From JAHFTW01 sp038046785 (GTDB lineage: Archaea; Thermoplasmatota; E2; JACPAO01; JAHFTW01), in the NCBI GenBank assembly GCA_038046785.1, contig JBBSVM010000003.1, positions 1 through 64,000 on the forward strand: a stretch of 64,000 nucleotides of DNA, in the 5' to 3' direction. The notes below the pieces were generated by a model, which had not been told where the DNA came from, ran no database searches, and was given only the letters and a program-made list of their open reading frames with translations. Numbering within the stretch: position 1 is the stretch's first letter; each line of letters starts with the position of its first letter. Below, one piece after another: positions 14,485 through 21,855 of this stretch. A program made the translations under genes and the position numbers.

Positions 14485-15756
14485 TCAGCGTACAATCACG
14501 GTCTGCTCGCGGCCGGGACCGGTGCCGACCAGTTTGATGATGGCGCCGGTCTCCTCGCGGATGAACTGCAGGAACTTGCGCGCCTCCTGCGGCATCGACT
14601 CCCAGGAGCCGTCCCCGAGGTCGCTCCAGCCGGCGAAGGTCTGGTAGACCGGCTTCGCCTGCGCGAAGGCATCGAGATCGCTCGGGATGTGCGTGATCTT
14701 GCGGCCGTCCGGCATGGTGTAGGCCACGCAGACCAGAACATCGCCGATGCCGTTGAGAACGTCCATCTTGGTGATGGCGAGCTGGTTGATGCCGCACAGT
14801 TTGACGGCGTGGTTGACGACGACGAGGTCGAGCCAGCCGCAGCGCCGCTTGCGCCCCGTCGTGGTGCCGACCTCGTGGCCGACGCGGCTCATGATTTCGC
14901 CCTGGCCTTTGTCGAGGCTGAGCTCGCTCGGGAACGGACCGGAGCCGACGCGGGTGGTGTAGCCCTTGACGACGCCGATGACGTCGCCAATCTGGCGCGG
15001 CGCGAGGCCGGAGCCGGAGCACATGCCGCCCGACGCGGTGGCGGACGAGGTGACGTAGGGGTAGGTGCCGTGGTCGATGTCGAGCATCGCGCCCTGGGCG
15101 CCCTCGAGAAGGACGGACTCGCCCGCTTCGACGGCAGCCTGCACCAACTGCACGGTGTCCGTGATGAACGGCGCGAGCGTGGGCGTGACCTCGGCGAGCG
15201 TTCGCAGGATGGCCGCCGCGTCGAGCTTCTCTTTGCTGCCGAGCGCCGTGAGGACCGCTTGCTTGAGCGCGACGTTCTGCTTGACCTTCGCCTCGAGGCG
15301 GACAGGGTGCAACAGGTCGCCGGCGTGGACGCCGATGCGGCTCGCCTTGTCGGCGTAGCAGGGGCCGATGCCGCGGCCGGTGGTTCCCACTTTGGCGGCG
15401 CCTTTCGCCGCCTCCTCCGCGGCGTCGATGGCTTGGTGGTACGGGAGGATGAGGTGGGCCCGATCGCTGAGGCGGAGGTCGGGGGTGACGCCGCGCGCCT
15501 TGAGATCGACGATCTCTTTGACGAGGACGACGGGGTCCACGACGCAGCCGTTGCCAATGACGCCGACCTTGCCCTGCAGGACGCCGGACGGGATGAGATG
15601 GAGTTTGTAGGTCTGGCCGTCCACAACGAGGGTGTGGCCGGCGTTGTTGCCGCCCTGGAAGCGCACGACGAGGTCGGAGCGCTCGGCCAGGATGTCCACG
15701 ACCTTGCCTTTGCCTTCGTCGCCCCACTGGGTTCCGATGACCGCCGTGACCGCCAT
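14485..15756 (-). CDS. purA: Adenylosuccinate synthetase
   Basis: PurA converts IMP and aspartate to adenylosuccinate with GTP, the first committed step of AMP synthesis. The 423-residue protein begins MAVTAVIGTQWGDEGKGKVV (P-loop and catalytic Asp) and continues with RFQGGNNAGHTLV, GTTGRGIGPCYADK, EGAQGAMLDIDHGTYPYVTS and GTTTGRKRRCGWLDL. ATG 15756 lies 25 nt from a TTTATA box, so the mRNA is probably leaderless; a GTG at 15768 would be upstream of the transcription start. Confidence 0.97.
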   Translation of the reverse strand: MAVTAVIGTQWGDEGKGKVVDILAERSDLVVRFQGGNNAGHTLVVDGQTYKLHLIPSGVLQGKVGVIGNGCVVDPVVLVKEIVDLKARGVTPDLRLSDRAHLILPYHQAIDAAEEAAKGAAKVGTTGRGIGPCYADKASRIGVHAGDLLHPVRLEAKVKQNVALKQAVLTALGSKEKLDAAAILRTLAEVTPTLAPFITDTVQLVQAAVEAGESVLLEGAQGAMLDIDHGTYPYVTSSATASGGMCSGSGLAPRQIGDVIGVVKGYTTRVGSGPFPSELSLDKGQGEIMSRVGHEVGTTTGRKRRCGWLDLVVVNHAVKLCGINQLAITKMDVLNGIGDVLVCVAYTMPDGRKITHIPSDLDAFAQAKPVYQTFAGWSDLGDGSWESMPQEARKFLQFIREETGAIIKLVGTGPGREQTVIVR

Positions 15757-15778
15757 TGCGCCGCGCACGGAGGGTTGC

Positions 15779-15784
15779 TATAAA
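15779..15784 (-). promoter_or_regulatory. TATA box of purA
   Basis: TTTATA on the minus strand, centred 25 nt before the purA ATG, consistent with a leaderless transcript. Two small hairpins (GACCTGCAGTCAGGTC; GGGTCCG-CTG-CGGACCC-like) fill 15795-15850 between this and the next gene's stop. Confidence 0.65.
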
Positions 15785-15864
15785 GCGAGCGGGGCCGACC
15801 TGCAGTCAGGTCGACCAACAGGGACGGGTCCGCTGCGCGGACCCCTCCAAGGAAAGGACGGAGA

Positions 15865-16347
15865 CTATCCCGCGTAGTGCAAGCCCGCCGTCTTGTGATC
15901 CAAGGCGGCCATCTCCTTGTCCCAGATGTGCGCCTCGCTGACCTCGAAGAGGACCGTCGCATGGTCGCCCAGTTCGATGACCTGGCGCAACTTCAGCTCC
16001 AAACTCGCGGCCAAGGCGGGAAGGAGAGGGCAGCCGTTGGTGCCAACGCGAACTTCGAGCGGGCCGGCCTTGCCGTCGGCGACGTTCACGTGCTTGAAGA
16101 ACGGCTTGACGAGCTCCTTCTGCGTCGCGCCAAGCAGGTTGAGGGCGAGGACACCAGTCTCCTGCGTGGCCTTTAACGCCTCGCCTTCGCGGTGCATGCC
16201 AAGCACCACCAGAGGCGGGTCGAAGCTGGTCTGTGTGAACCAGGAGACGAGGCTCACCGAGGTGGCGCCGTCGTTGCGACGGGAGCCCGCAAGGTAGAGC
16301 CCATACGGGACCAGTCGGAGGGCGTGTTTCTTGGCGGCGATGTCCAC
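15865..16347 (-). CDS. Flavin reductase-like, FMN-binding split-barrel protein
   Basis: A 160-residue protein of the flavin reductase-like domain family. The N-terminal segment ALRLVPYGLYLAGSR, the flavin-contacting VSLVSWFTQTSFDPPLVVLG and the core ETGVLALNLLG...KPFFKHVN are typical of NAD(P)H:FMN oxidoreductase components or FMN-binding electron-transfer proteins. Substrate partner not identifiable. GTG start at 16347. It is followed by purA in the same direction. Confidence 0.85.
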   Translation of the reverse strand: MDIAAKKHALRLVPYGLYLAGSRRNDGATSVSLVSWFTQTSFDPPLVVLGMHREGEALKATQETGVLALNLLGATQKELVKPFFKHVNVADGKAGPLEVRVGTNGCPLLPALAASLELKLRQVIELGDHATVLFEVSEAHIWDKEMAALDHKTAGLHYAG

Positions 16348-16394
16348 ACTGTTTGCAAGAACACTCTTGCCTTGAGACTAACGACCCATCGGGT

Positions 16395-16417
16395 GGGGTC
16401 GAGCGTAGCGAGACCCC
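16395..16417. repeat. Hairpin with GAGCGTAGCGA loop
   Basis: GGGGTC (16395-16400) pairs with GACCCC (16412-16417) around the loop GAGCGTAGCGA, followed directly by CCCCGCTGGCGGGG. It lies between DUF92 and the flavin reductase-like gene and belongs to the same loop-core family as the tRNA arrays. Confidence 0.5.
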
Positions 16418-16513
16418 CCGCTGGCGGGGTCATGCGTGGGGCGGAGCCCCTGCGCGCGGAGAGGTCTGCCGGTGCGACCGGGCGCCGCGTCTTGAGCCTG
16501 CCCGCTTCCGTCT

Positions 16514-17251
16514 CTACGCCGTGAGACTCATGCCGACAAGGACGGCGACGGCGGGAACAAGGCTCGCGAGGAAATTGACATCCTGCTTCCCCAGCGGCCG
16601 GCCCGCGCGGGCGTCCCCTTCCAGCGTCGCGCCAAGCAGGGAGTCGAGTTGGCAGCCGAGGAAGCCGGCGACGAGGGGCACCCAGACCAGATGCAACGGC
16701 AGCCCCACGGTGGGGATGGCGGTCAGGGCGATGAGCGTGGAGCCGAGCAGCGCCGCGAGTTGACCGCGGATGCTCACCCCACCGTTCGACCCGACCGGAA
16801 CCACGACGAACGGGGGCAAAATGGAGCGCGCACGCTGGCTCAAGCTGCCCAGTTCCGAGGCGAGCGTGTCCGCGGCGACCGCGGCGACCGCAGTGGCGTA
16901 GGCGGCCTGCACTGCAACGAGAGGGATGCCGGGAAGTTGGGCCGCGAGAACGACGATGCCGGCGGCGGCGCCGTTGCCCATGACGTTCTTGACACCGCGC
17001 TCGCCGCCCGCCTCCTCCGCGACCCGTCGCTCCAGTTTGCGAGCAAACCCGGTGCGTGTTGCCAGCACGGAGAGGCCGGTGAAGAGCACCATGAGGGCAA
17101 TCCAGGAGAGCCCGCCCTGCGTCGCGATGAGGAGTCCGAGGAAGAACGACGCCGCGGCGCCCAGCAGGTCGAGGGCACGGATGGCGTAGGCGAGCGTCGC
17201 GAGTCCCGCGAGGGCGAGGATGGCGACCGGCAGCCAGGCGGGATCCTGCAT
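16514..17251 (-). CDS. DUF92 family membrane protein (VTE6-like)
   Basis: A 245-residue polytopic protein with about seven hydrophobic helices and the DUF92 signatures TRTGFARK, GERGVKNVMGNGAAAG, AVAADTLASELG and the C-terminal GFLGCQLDSLLGATLEG. The plant member VTE6 is a phytyl-phosphate kinase; archaeal members are thought to act on isoprenoid phosphates, but that is inference. It starts three bases after the stop of the preceding membrane gene, in an apparent rpl10e operon. Confidence 0.85.
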   Translation of the reverse strand: MQDPAWLPVAILALAGLATLAYAIRALDLLGAAASFFLGLLIATQGGLSWIALMVLFTGLSVLATRTGFARKLERRVAEEAGGERGVKNVMGNGAAAGIVVLAAQLPGIPLVAVQAAYATAVAAVAADTLASELGSLSQRARSILPPFVVVPVGSNGGVSIRGQLAALLGSTLIALTAIPTVGLPLHLVWVPLVAGFLGCQLDSLLGATLEGDARAGRPLGKQDVNFLASLVPAVAVLVGMSLTA

Positions 17252-17254
17252 CGC

Positions 17255-17659
17255 TCACCGGAAGAAGATGGGCGTGGCCCACGCGGCGTCGCGCAGGACC
17301 AAGAGCGTGCGACCGGAACCGTCCGGGTGTGGAGCGCGCAGAGCAACGGTTCCGCGCACCACGACGGTGCCCGCCTCAGCATGGGGCTCGGGTCCCGTGG
17401 CGAGAATCACGAGAGCGGGTTCGCCGGTGTCAATGCGGTAGGTGAAGTTGCCCAATGCCGCGCGCCCCGCACTCCAGCTCTGCGTCGGCGGGGCAACAAA
17501 CGGGGAAGGCGTGCCTTTCGCAGAGACCTCATCCCCGAGCGGCGTCGAGGAAGAGGCAAGCGCGGCACCGACGCCGTCGTGCAGGAGCACGGCCCAGAGC
17601 CCGGCGAGGGCGAGGAGGGCGAGGCCGAAGGCGACGAGGGCGCGGCTGCGAACCGTCAG
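17255..17659 (-). CDS. Small exported/membrane-anchored protein, start codon uncertain
   Basis: The frame encodes an N-terminal TM or signal segment (RSRALVAFGLALLALAGLWAVLL) followed by a beta-rich domain of about 85 residues ending LRDAAWATPIFFR. The first canonical start, GTG 17590, falls inside the hydrophobic segment and would remove it. Upstream to the rpl10e stop there is no ATG, GTG or TTG; a CTG at 17659 has GGTG four bases upstream and gives MTVRSRALVAFG, the arrangement used here. Function unknown. It lies between rpl10e and DUF92 in the same direction with tight spacing. Confidence 0.55.
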   Translation of the reverse strand: MTVRSRALVAFGLALLALAGLWAVLLHDGVGAALASSSTPLGDEVSAKGTPSPFVAPPTQSWSAGRAALGNFTYRIDTGEPALVILATGPEPHAEAGTVVVRGTVALRAPHPDGSGRTLLVLRDAAWATPIFFR

Positions 17660-17692
17660 GACACCAACCCGTGGGGCGATGCGACCCGAGAT

Positions 17693-18211
17693 TTAGAAGC
17701 TGACCAGTTCGAGGCCCTGGACGTCGATGCGGCAGGGGCTCGCGACCTTGTTGTAGGACTTGCGCATGGCCTCTTTGGCCGCGGTGAAACCCTTCGGGGT
17801 CACTTTGATGGTGAGCAGGGTCTGGCCGGCCTCGACACGGGCGGCGGTGCCGATGGCCTTGCCGAAGGCGAGGCGCATGCCCATGGAGACACGGTCGGCG
17901 CCGGCGCCGCTGGCCTGCTTGTTCTGGCGCAGGACGTGGTGCGGGTAGACGCGCACCTTGAGGAAATAGTTCTCACGGCCGACGGCGGAGTCGAGGGCGC
18001 GCACCGCAGTGATGCGCATCGCTTCGAGGGCCGTGTGGCGGACCTGGCCGCGCTCGGACGGGATGAGGTTGAGGACGACGGGGAAGTCGCCGTTGGCCTT
18101 GCCGGACTCGTACTGGAGAATGCGGTTGCCAGGAACGCCGCCCATGAACTCGCGGCGCGTGTAGGCGTGCTGCATGATCTTGCGGTACATGCGGGCAGGG
18201 TTCTTCGCCAT
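17693..18211 (-). CDS. rpl10e: Ribosomal protein L10e (uL16)
   Basis: The 172-residue archaeal uL16, a 50S protein near the A-site. It opens MAKNPARMYRKIMQHAYTRR, then EFMGGVPGNRILQYESG, and has the conserved YPHHVLRQNKQASGAGADRV loop. Promoter: TAAATATGG on the minus strand near 18250-18258, and GAGGG before the ATG. It heads an operon with two membrane protein genes. Confidence 0.96.
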   Translation of the reverse strand: MAKNPARMYRKIMQHAYTRREFMGGVPGNRILQYESGKANGDFPVVLNLIPSERGQVRHTALEAMRITAVRALDSAVGRENYFLKVRVYPHHVLRQNKQASGAGADRVSMGMRLAFGKAIGTAARVEAGQTLLTIKVTPKGFTAAKEAMRKSYNKVASPCRIDVQGLELVSF

Positions 18212-18323
18212 AGGGATTCCCTCTTGGGAGCAAATCGGCCGACACGGGCCCCATATTTAGGCGTTGGCGGCGGTCGGCGAACGCGGCCCGGCAGGCTGAT
18301 GGCGCACGGCGCGGTCCCAGCGT

Positions 18324-18833
18324 GTGGACCTCCTCGCCGTCCTGTTCCGCCTGCTGCACATTGTCCCCGGCGCTCTCTGGGTTGGCGCAGGTGCACTCCT
18401 TGTCTTCGTCCTCGATCCGTTGGTTCCCCGCATGGGCCAGAAGGACGCGCACACCTTCACGCGCCACCTCTACCTGCGCTCCATCTTCGGTCGCTACTTT
18501 CCCATCTTGGGCGGCATCGCGACCCTTGCGGGCTTCCTGCTGTACGGCGTCATCTCGGCGCACAAGGCGTACACGTTCGACTCCCTCGCGGGCATCGTCT
18601 TCCACCTTGGCGTCGTGGCCGGCCTCCTCGCCGCCATCTGGGGCGGGGCGCGCGAGGGACGACTGAGCAAGCAGCTGGCTCGCTTGAGCGCCGAGCAGGA
18701 AGCGAAACCCACGGCCGCCAACGACGCCGCGATGGCCGCGACGCTGCAGAAACTCGCCGGCGCCTCCCGCATCGGCTTCGCGCTTCTGTTGGTCGCGGTG
18801 AGCGCGATGTCGAGCGCCCGTTACCTGTACTGA
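18324..18833 (+). CDS. Four-helix integral membrane protein, unknown
   Basis: A 169-residue protein with four hydrophobic helices (about 5-29, 55-77, 85-107 and 146-165). The first carries His (LLHIVPGALWVGAGALLVF) and the second and third carry His too, a pattern reminiscent of small heme- or copper-related membrane proteins such as CopD/DUF2269, but I cannot assign a family. GTG start at 18324, divergent from rpl10e. Confidence 0.65.
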   Translation: MDLLAVLFRLLHIVPGALWVGAGALLVFVLDPLVPRMGQKDAHTFTRHLYLRSIFGRYFPILGGIATLAGFLLYGVISAHKAYTFDSLAGIVFHLGVVAGLLAAIWGGAREGRLSKQLARLSAEQEAKPTAANDAAMAATLQKLAGASRIGFALLLVAVSAMSSARYLY

Positions 18834-18932
18834 GTCTGTTTCCGAACCGCGGCGCGACAAAGCTGCCGCTAAGCAACCCGGAGAGAGGTCCCCGCCGTCT
18901 CACGCGGCGGGGCACGGTGCGGTCAAAGCCGC

Positions 18933-19019
18933 TTAGGCGCAGATGTGGCCGGCGAACCGCCCGTCGTGGACGGGAAGCTCACGGTCGCACATCACGCAGG
19001 GCGCGATGTCGTGCTCCAT
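18933..19019 (-). CDS. Possible 28-residue zinc-binding micropeptide
   Basis: The frame MEHDIAPCVMCDRELPVHDG ... AGHICA has CxxC followed by HxC near its end, enough for one zinc site. There is no ribosome binding site and the ATG is 2 nt after the orphan tRNA 3' half, with an in-frame stop shortly upstream, so translation is uncertain. The CxxC...HxC spacing argues against pure chance but not strongly. Confidence 0.35.
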   Translation of the reverse strand: MEHDIAPCVMCDRELPVHDGRFAGHICA

Positions 19020-19021
19020 AC

Positions 19022-19046
19022 GGCCAGGTGCGGGAGTCGAACCCGC
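19022..19046 (-). other. Orphan tRNA 3'-half-like sequence
   Basis: The minus strand has a perfect T-arm (GCGGG-TTCGACT-CCCGC) followed by ACCTGGC and C, as in a tRNA-His 3' end with C73. No 5' strand GCCAGGT, no D-arm A-box and no convincing anticodon arm exist in the 138 nt up to tRNA-Asp. It may be an integration scar, a tRNA relic, or the 3' half of a split or heavily intron-bearing tRNA. The stretch 19047-19184 otherwise holds only an imperfect hairpin. Confidence 0.4.
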
Positions 19047-19184
19047 ACCGGGTCAGTAGCAAGATGGTGCGTCTTGCCTTCGGCCTTTTGGTCAGGGCGG
19101 TGAAAGCACCCGCGACCGACCGGTGGCCTTGGAAACGCAGGACGAGCCCTGCATCCCCTTCGCTGCTGTGACGACCCGGAGAGG

Positions 19185-19257
19185 CGCCCGGTCTGGGATT
19201 TGAACCCAGGTCGGAACCGTGACAGGGTCCCATGATAGGCCGCTACACTAACCGAGC
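19185..19257 (-). tRNA. tRNA-Asp (anticodon GTC)
   Basis: A 73-nt cloverleaf: acceptor GCTCGGT/ACCGGGC, anticodon loop CTGTCAC (GTC), T-arm CTGGGTTCAAATCCCAG, discriminator G. It lies 65 nt downstream of tRNA-Val in the same direction. Confidence 0.95.
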
Positions 19258-19322
19258 ATGACCGTGGTCGTCTTTTGCGCCGACTTGGGCCCCCTTTTTA
19301 GCGTTGTCCGAAGACGACGCAG

Positions 19323-19395
19323 TGGGCTCCGCCAGATTTGAACTGGCGACCTACCCCGTGTGAGGGGGTCGTTATAACCGCTAAACTAGGAGCCC
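19323..19395 (-). tRNA. tRNA-Val (anticodon CAC)
   Basis: A 73-nt cloverleaf: acceptor GGGCTCC/GGAGCCC, anticodon stem ACCCC/GGGGT with loop CTCACAC (CAC), T-arm GCCAGTTCAAATCTGGC, discriminator A. Confidence 0.95.
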
Positions 19396-19494
19396 GCGCG
19401 GGGACTCCAAGCCGACGCAGGGCGCGCGACAAAGGAACTCGTTATGAGGCTTGCCGCTGGCGCGTCGGGGCGCGTCGCGCAACAGTTTCTGCGT

Positions 19495-20502
19495 TCAGAC
19501 CTGGCTCTGGTAGGTCTGGTTCATCGCGGTCTCGGCGAGGTCGATGGCGTAGCCGCGCGTGCGGTCGATGGAGTCGGCGATGAGCGTGAGGGGACCCACA
19601 GTTTCTGGCGCCATGCCGCGCACGAGGGTGGGGAAGTTGGCGCGCCAAGCGGCAGCGGCTTCGCCAGCGTCGGCGGCGCGGGAGGCTTGCACGAAGTCGG
19701 GCCGCTTGAGGCTGGAGAAGGCGTCGTCCCAGAGGGTTCGCACCGTGTGGGCTTGGCTGGTCATCGACTCGCTGACATCCTTGGGGAGTTTGTGGCCGTC
19801 GAGGGCGATGACGTTGAGGCACATTTTGGCGGCGTGGTCCCCCATGCGCTCCAAGCTGCGGGCGGCGAGGAAGAGGTTGAGCGCCTCGGCGGGGCGGACG
19901 TTGAGCTTCGCGGCGAGGCGGGGCTGCTCAAGGAGGGCGTGCATCTGCTTGCTCACCATCCAGAGCAGTCGATCCAGTTCGTCGTCGCGCCGGGCGACAT
20001 CCTTCGCGGCGCCGACGTCGCGCGCTTCGAGCGCCTTGAGGGCGTCGTCGAACATGAGGCGGGCGATGCGCTGCATGCGGGTGAGGGTCTTGCGCAGATC
20101 CATGTCGGCGACCCCGACGAGGTCCATGAGCGTCAGGCTCTGCGCGCCTTCGTCCTGAATCTCGACACCGACCAGGCTGCGGCTCACGGTGCGGATGGTC
20201 TCGCGCACCTTGGGGTCCATCTTGCCCGGGCTGCGGACTTGAATCTCGTCCGCGCCGGCGAGGTAGGCGCCAACCAGGCGGCGCACGACCTCTTCCGTGG
20301 GCGGGTTGTCGGGCAGTTCGACGGTGAGGGTGCGGGTCTCGGCGCGCGCCTCGCTGTGCGGGATGAGCAGGAGCGAACCATCCGGCTCTTCGTGGATGGC
20401 GACGGTGTCGCTGCGGCCGAGCTTGTTGCGGTCGATCCACTTCTTGGGCAGGCTGACGACGTGCGTCGAGCCGCCGGTGACCTGGAGTTTGCGCAGTTCC
20501 AT
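19495..20502 (-). CDS. AbrB-PhoU hybrid phosphate regulator
   Basis: A 335-residue protein. Residues 1-45 form an AbrB/SpoVT swapped-hairpin DNA-binding domain (MELRKLQVTGGSTHVVSLPK, KWIDRNKLGRSDTVAIHEE); the rest is a PhoU-type helical bundle, with RRDDELDRLLWMVSKQMHAL and RSLERMGDHAAKMCLNVIA matching the PhoU repeat. Such hybrids are common in archaea near phosphate genes and probably repress pst when phosphate is high. A palindromic TTCTATATAGAA lies at the promoter, overlapping a 14-nt match to the pstC upstream region. Confidence 0.9.
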   Translation of the reverse strand: MELRKLQVTGGSTHVVSLPKKWIDRNKLGRSDTVAIHEEPDGSLLLIPHSEARAETRTLTVELPDNPPTEEVVRRLVGAYLAGADEIQVRSPGKMDPKVRETIRTVSRSLVGVEIQDEGAQSLTLMDLVGVADMDLRKTLTRMQRIARLMFDDALKALEARDVGAAKDVARRDDELDRLLWMVSKQMHALLEQPRLAAKLNVRPAEALNLFLAARSLERMGDHAAKMCLNVIALDGHKLPKDVSESMTSQAHTVRTLWDDAFSSLKRPDFVQASRAADAGEAAAAWRANFPTLVRGMAPETVGPLTLIADSIDRTRGYAIDLAETAMNQTYQSQV

Positions 20503-20536
20503 GGTGTCTACTGCCCCCTACGGTGGATAGGCCATC

Positions 20537-20556
20537 TCTCCGACTTCTATATAGAA
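20537..20556 (-). promoter_or_regulatory. Promoter/operator of the AbrB-PhoU gene, shared motif with pstC
   Basis: The palindrome TTCTAT-ATAGAA (20545-20556) likely contains the TATA box. Overlapping it, ATAGAAGTCGGAGA on the minus strand (20550-20537) is identical to 24602-24615 in front of pstC. Good candidate for a phosphate-control site. Confidence 0.55.
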
Positions 20557-20573
20557 TAATGTTCAACCGGGTT

Positions 20574-20906
20574 CTACAGCCCGTCGCTCGGGAACGCCGG
20601 CCCAGCCGGCATGCCAAGCGCCGCCGAGGCGCCGACATGGTCCAGTCGAGCGGTTAGGGCATCCACCTGGTCGAGGAGGTGCCCCACTTCGGCGTCGCTC
20701 AGGCGGTAGCGCTGGGTTCGGCCAATCTTGCGCGCGGCCACCAGACCCGCCTTGCGCAGGGTCGCGAGGTGGTGGCTCAGGTTGCTCTGCTCATCGTCGA
20801 GGGCCGCTACCAGTTGGCCCACCGTCTGCTCGCCGCTGCGCAGCCGGGCCAGCAGGTTGTAGCGCGTGGACTCCGAGATGAGGCGCAGCAGGGAACCGGA
20901 GTCCAC
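20574..20906 (-). CDS. ArsR-family winged-helix regulator
   Basis: A 110-residue winged helix protein: LLRLISESTRYNLLARLRSG, recognition helix DDEQSNLSHHLATLRKAGLV, wing ARKIGRTQRYRLSD. It has no Cys and lacks the CxCxxC metal site of classical ArsR, so the inducer is unknown; a His pair in the recognition helix is a family feature. GTG start. It follows the ZIP transporter gene by 43 bp, with an inverted repeat overlapping its start. Confidence 0.88.
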   Translation of the reverse strand: MDSGSLLRLISESTRYNLLARLRSGEQTVGQLVAALDDEQSNLSHHLATLRKAGLVAARKIGRTQRYRLSDAEVGHLLDQVDALTARLDHVGASAALGMPAGPAFPSDGL

Positions 20907-20924
20907 ATGAATGGACGTTCATGT
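20905..20924. promoter_or_regulatory. Inverted repeat, likely ArsR-type operator
   Basis: ACATGAA (20905-20911) and TTCATGT (20918-20924) are exact inverted half-sites with a 6-nt spacer, overlapping the GTG of the ArsR gene. The ATGAA-N6-TTCAT form is typical of ArsR/SmtB operators, suggesting autoregulation. Confidence 0.6.
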
Positions 20925-20949
20925 TTCCTCTTGAGGCTGCCGCTCCAGC

Positions 20950-21810
20950 TCACCCGTGGCCGTGCTCCGCCTCGCCGATCAGACCGAGCCCCTCGACTTG
21001 GAGCAGGCCGTACATGATGGCGATGCCGAGGATGAAGCAGAGCAGGATGGTGATGGCCTCCCGCCCTTTGCTGTGGTGATGCAGTTCGGGAATCAGATCA
21101 GCGGCGGCGATGTAGAGGAAAGCGCCCGCGATGAACGGCAGCGCGTAGGACTTCAGCGCATCAAGGTCCAGGGGCAGGCTCAACACCAGCACGGCGCCCA
21201 CCACACTCACCAACGCGGAAAGGAAGTTCAGCAGCAGCGCTTTGCGAGCGGACATTCCAGAACGCAGCAGGACCGCGAAGTCGCCCAGCTCCTGCGGCAC
21301 CTCATGCAGGACCACGGCAATGGTGGTGGCGATGCCGAGCCCGGTGTCCACCAAGAAAGCGGTGGCGATGACGGCTCCGTCGAGGAGGTTGTGCACCGCG
21401 TCGCCAACCAGGTTGGTCCAGGCGTAGGGGGCGATGTGGCCATGGCCATGCGGTTCGTCGTGGTGGTGGCCGTGTGCATCCGGCGTGGCGGCCTCGATGT
21501 GGGCGTGGCGGGAGCGCACCACGACCTCAAGGGCGAAGAACGCCACGAAGCCGAGAGCGATGTAGAGCCCCATCTGTTCCAATCCGGCGCCCTCCCAGGC
21601 GTGCGAACCCTCCGGGATGAGATGGAACAGGGCGTCGCCGACCAGGGTTCCGGCAGCGATGGCGACCAGCACCAGAAGGGCGCGGTGGCTGCGCAGGCGC
21701 GGCAGGGTGAGTGTCAAGGCGCCAGCAAGGCTGACGAGGCTCACGACGGCGATGGCGAGGAGGGTGGCGATCCAGGCTTCCACGCATCCCCGGGAACGGC
21801 CGGTCCTCAT
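20950..21810 (-). CDS. ZIP family divalent metal transporter
   Basis: A 286-residue protein with eight predicted helices. The metal path is visible: HLIPEGSHAWEG, the His-rich cytoplasmic loop (HGHHHDEPHGHGH, about 113-125), NLVGDAVHNLLDGAVIA and the signature VVLHEVPQELGDFAVLL. ZIPs import Zn, Fe, Mn or related ions. It is divergent from nikR with an inverted repeat spanning both possible starts, and is followed by an ArsR gene. ATG 21810 is used; GTG 21783 is an alternative. Confidence 0.93.
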   Translation of the reverse strand: MRTGRSRGCVEAWIATLLAIAVVSLVSLAGALTLTLPRLRSHRALLVLVAIAAGTLVGDALFHLIPEGSHAWEGAGLEQMGLYIALGFVAFFALEVVVRSRHAHIEAATPDAHGHHHDEPHGHGHIAPYAWTNLVGDAVHNLLDGAVIATAFLVDTGLGIATTIAVVLHEVPQELGDFAVLLRSGMSARKALLLNFLSALVSVVGAVLVLSLPLDLDALKSYALPFIAGAFLYIAAADLIPELHHHSKGREAITILLCFILGIAIMYGLLQVEGLGLIGEAEHGHG

Positions 21811-21832
21811 AACTATTTGCTAAACATTATGA
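21807..21832. promoter_or_regulatory. Inverted repeat between divergent ZIP and NikR genes
   Basis: TCATAA (21807-21812) and TTATGA (21827-21832) are perfect inverted half-sites 14 nt apart in an AT-rich island. NikR operators are widely spaced dyads (GTATGA-N16-TCATAC in E. coli), so this is a candidate NikR site controlling both directions. Confidence 0.5.
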
Positions 21833-21855
21833 AAACAGAACGGCTCCGCTCCGAC

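Noticed and set aside
16649..19171. 840-codon plus-strand frame
   Set aside because: Antisense of DUF92, the small membrane protein and rpl10e, with repetitive Gly/Arg/Asp composition and no recognisable domain.
19022..19184. Complete intron-containing tRNA
   Set aside because: No sequence able to pair with the 3' acceptor strand and no D-arm found on the sense strand; apparent anticodon-like hairpin GCAAGA/TCTTGC lacks U33 and cannot be placed in a cloverleaf.
21829..21855. NikR start at ATG 21829
   Set aside because: It would place the start inside the putative operator and add nine non-conserved residues; not excluded.
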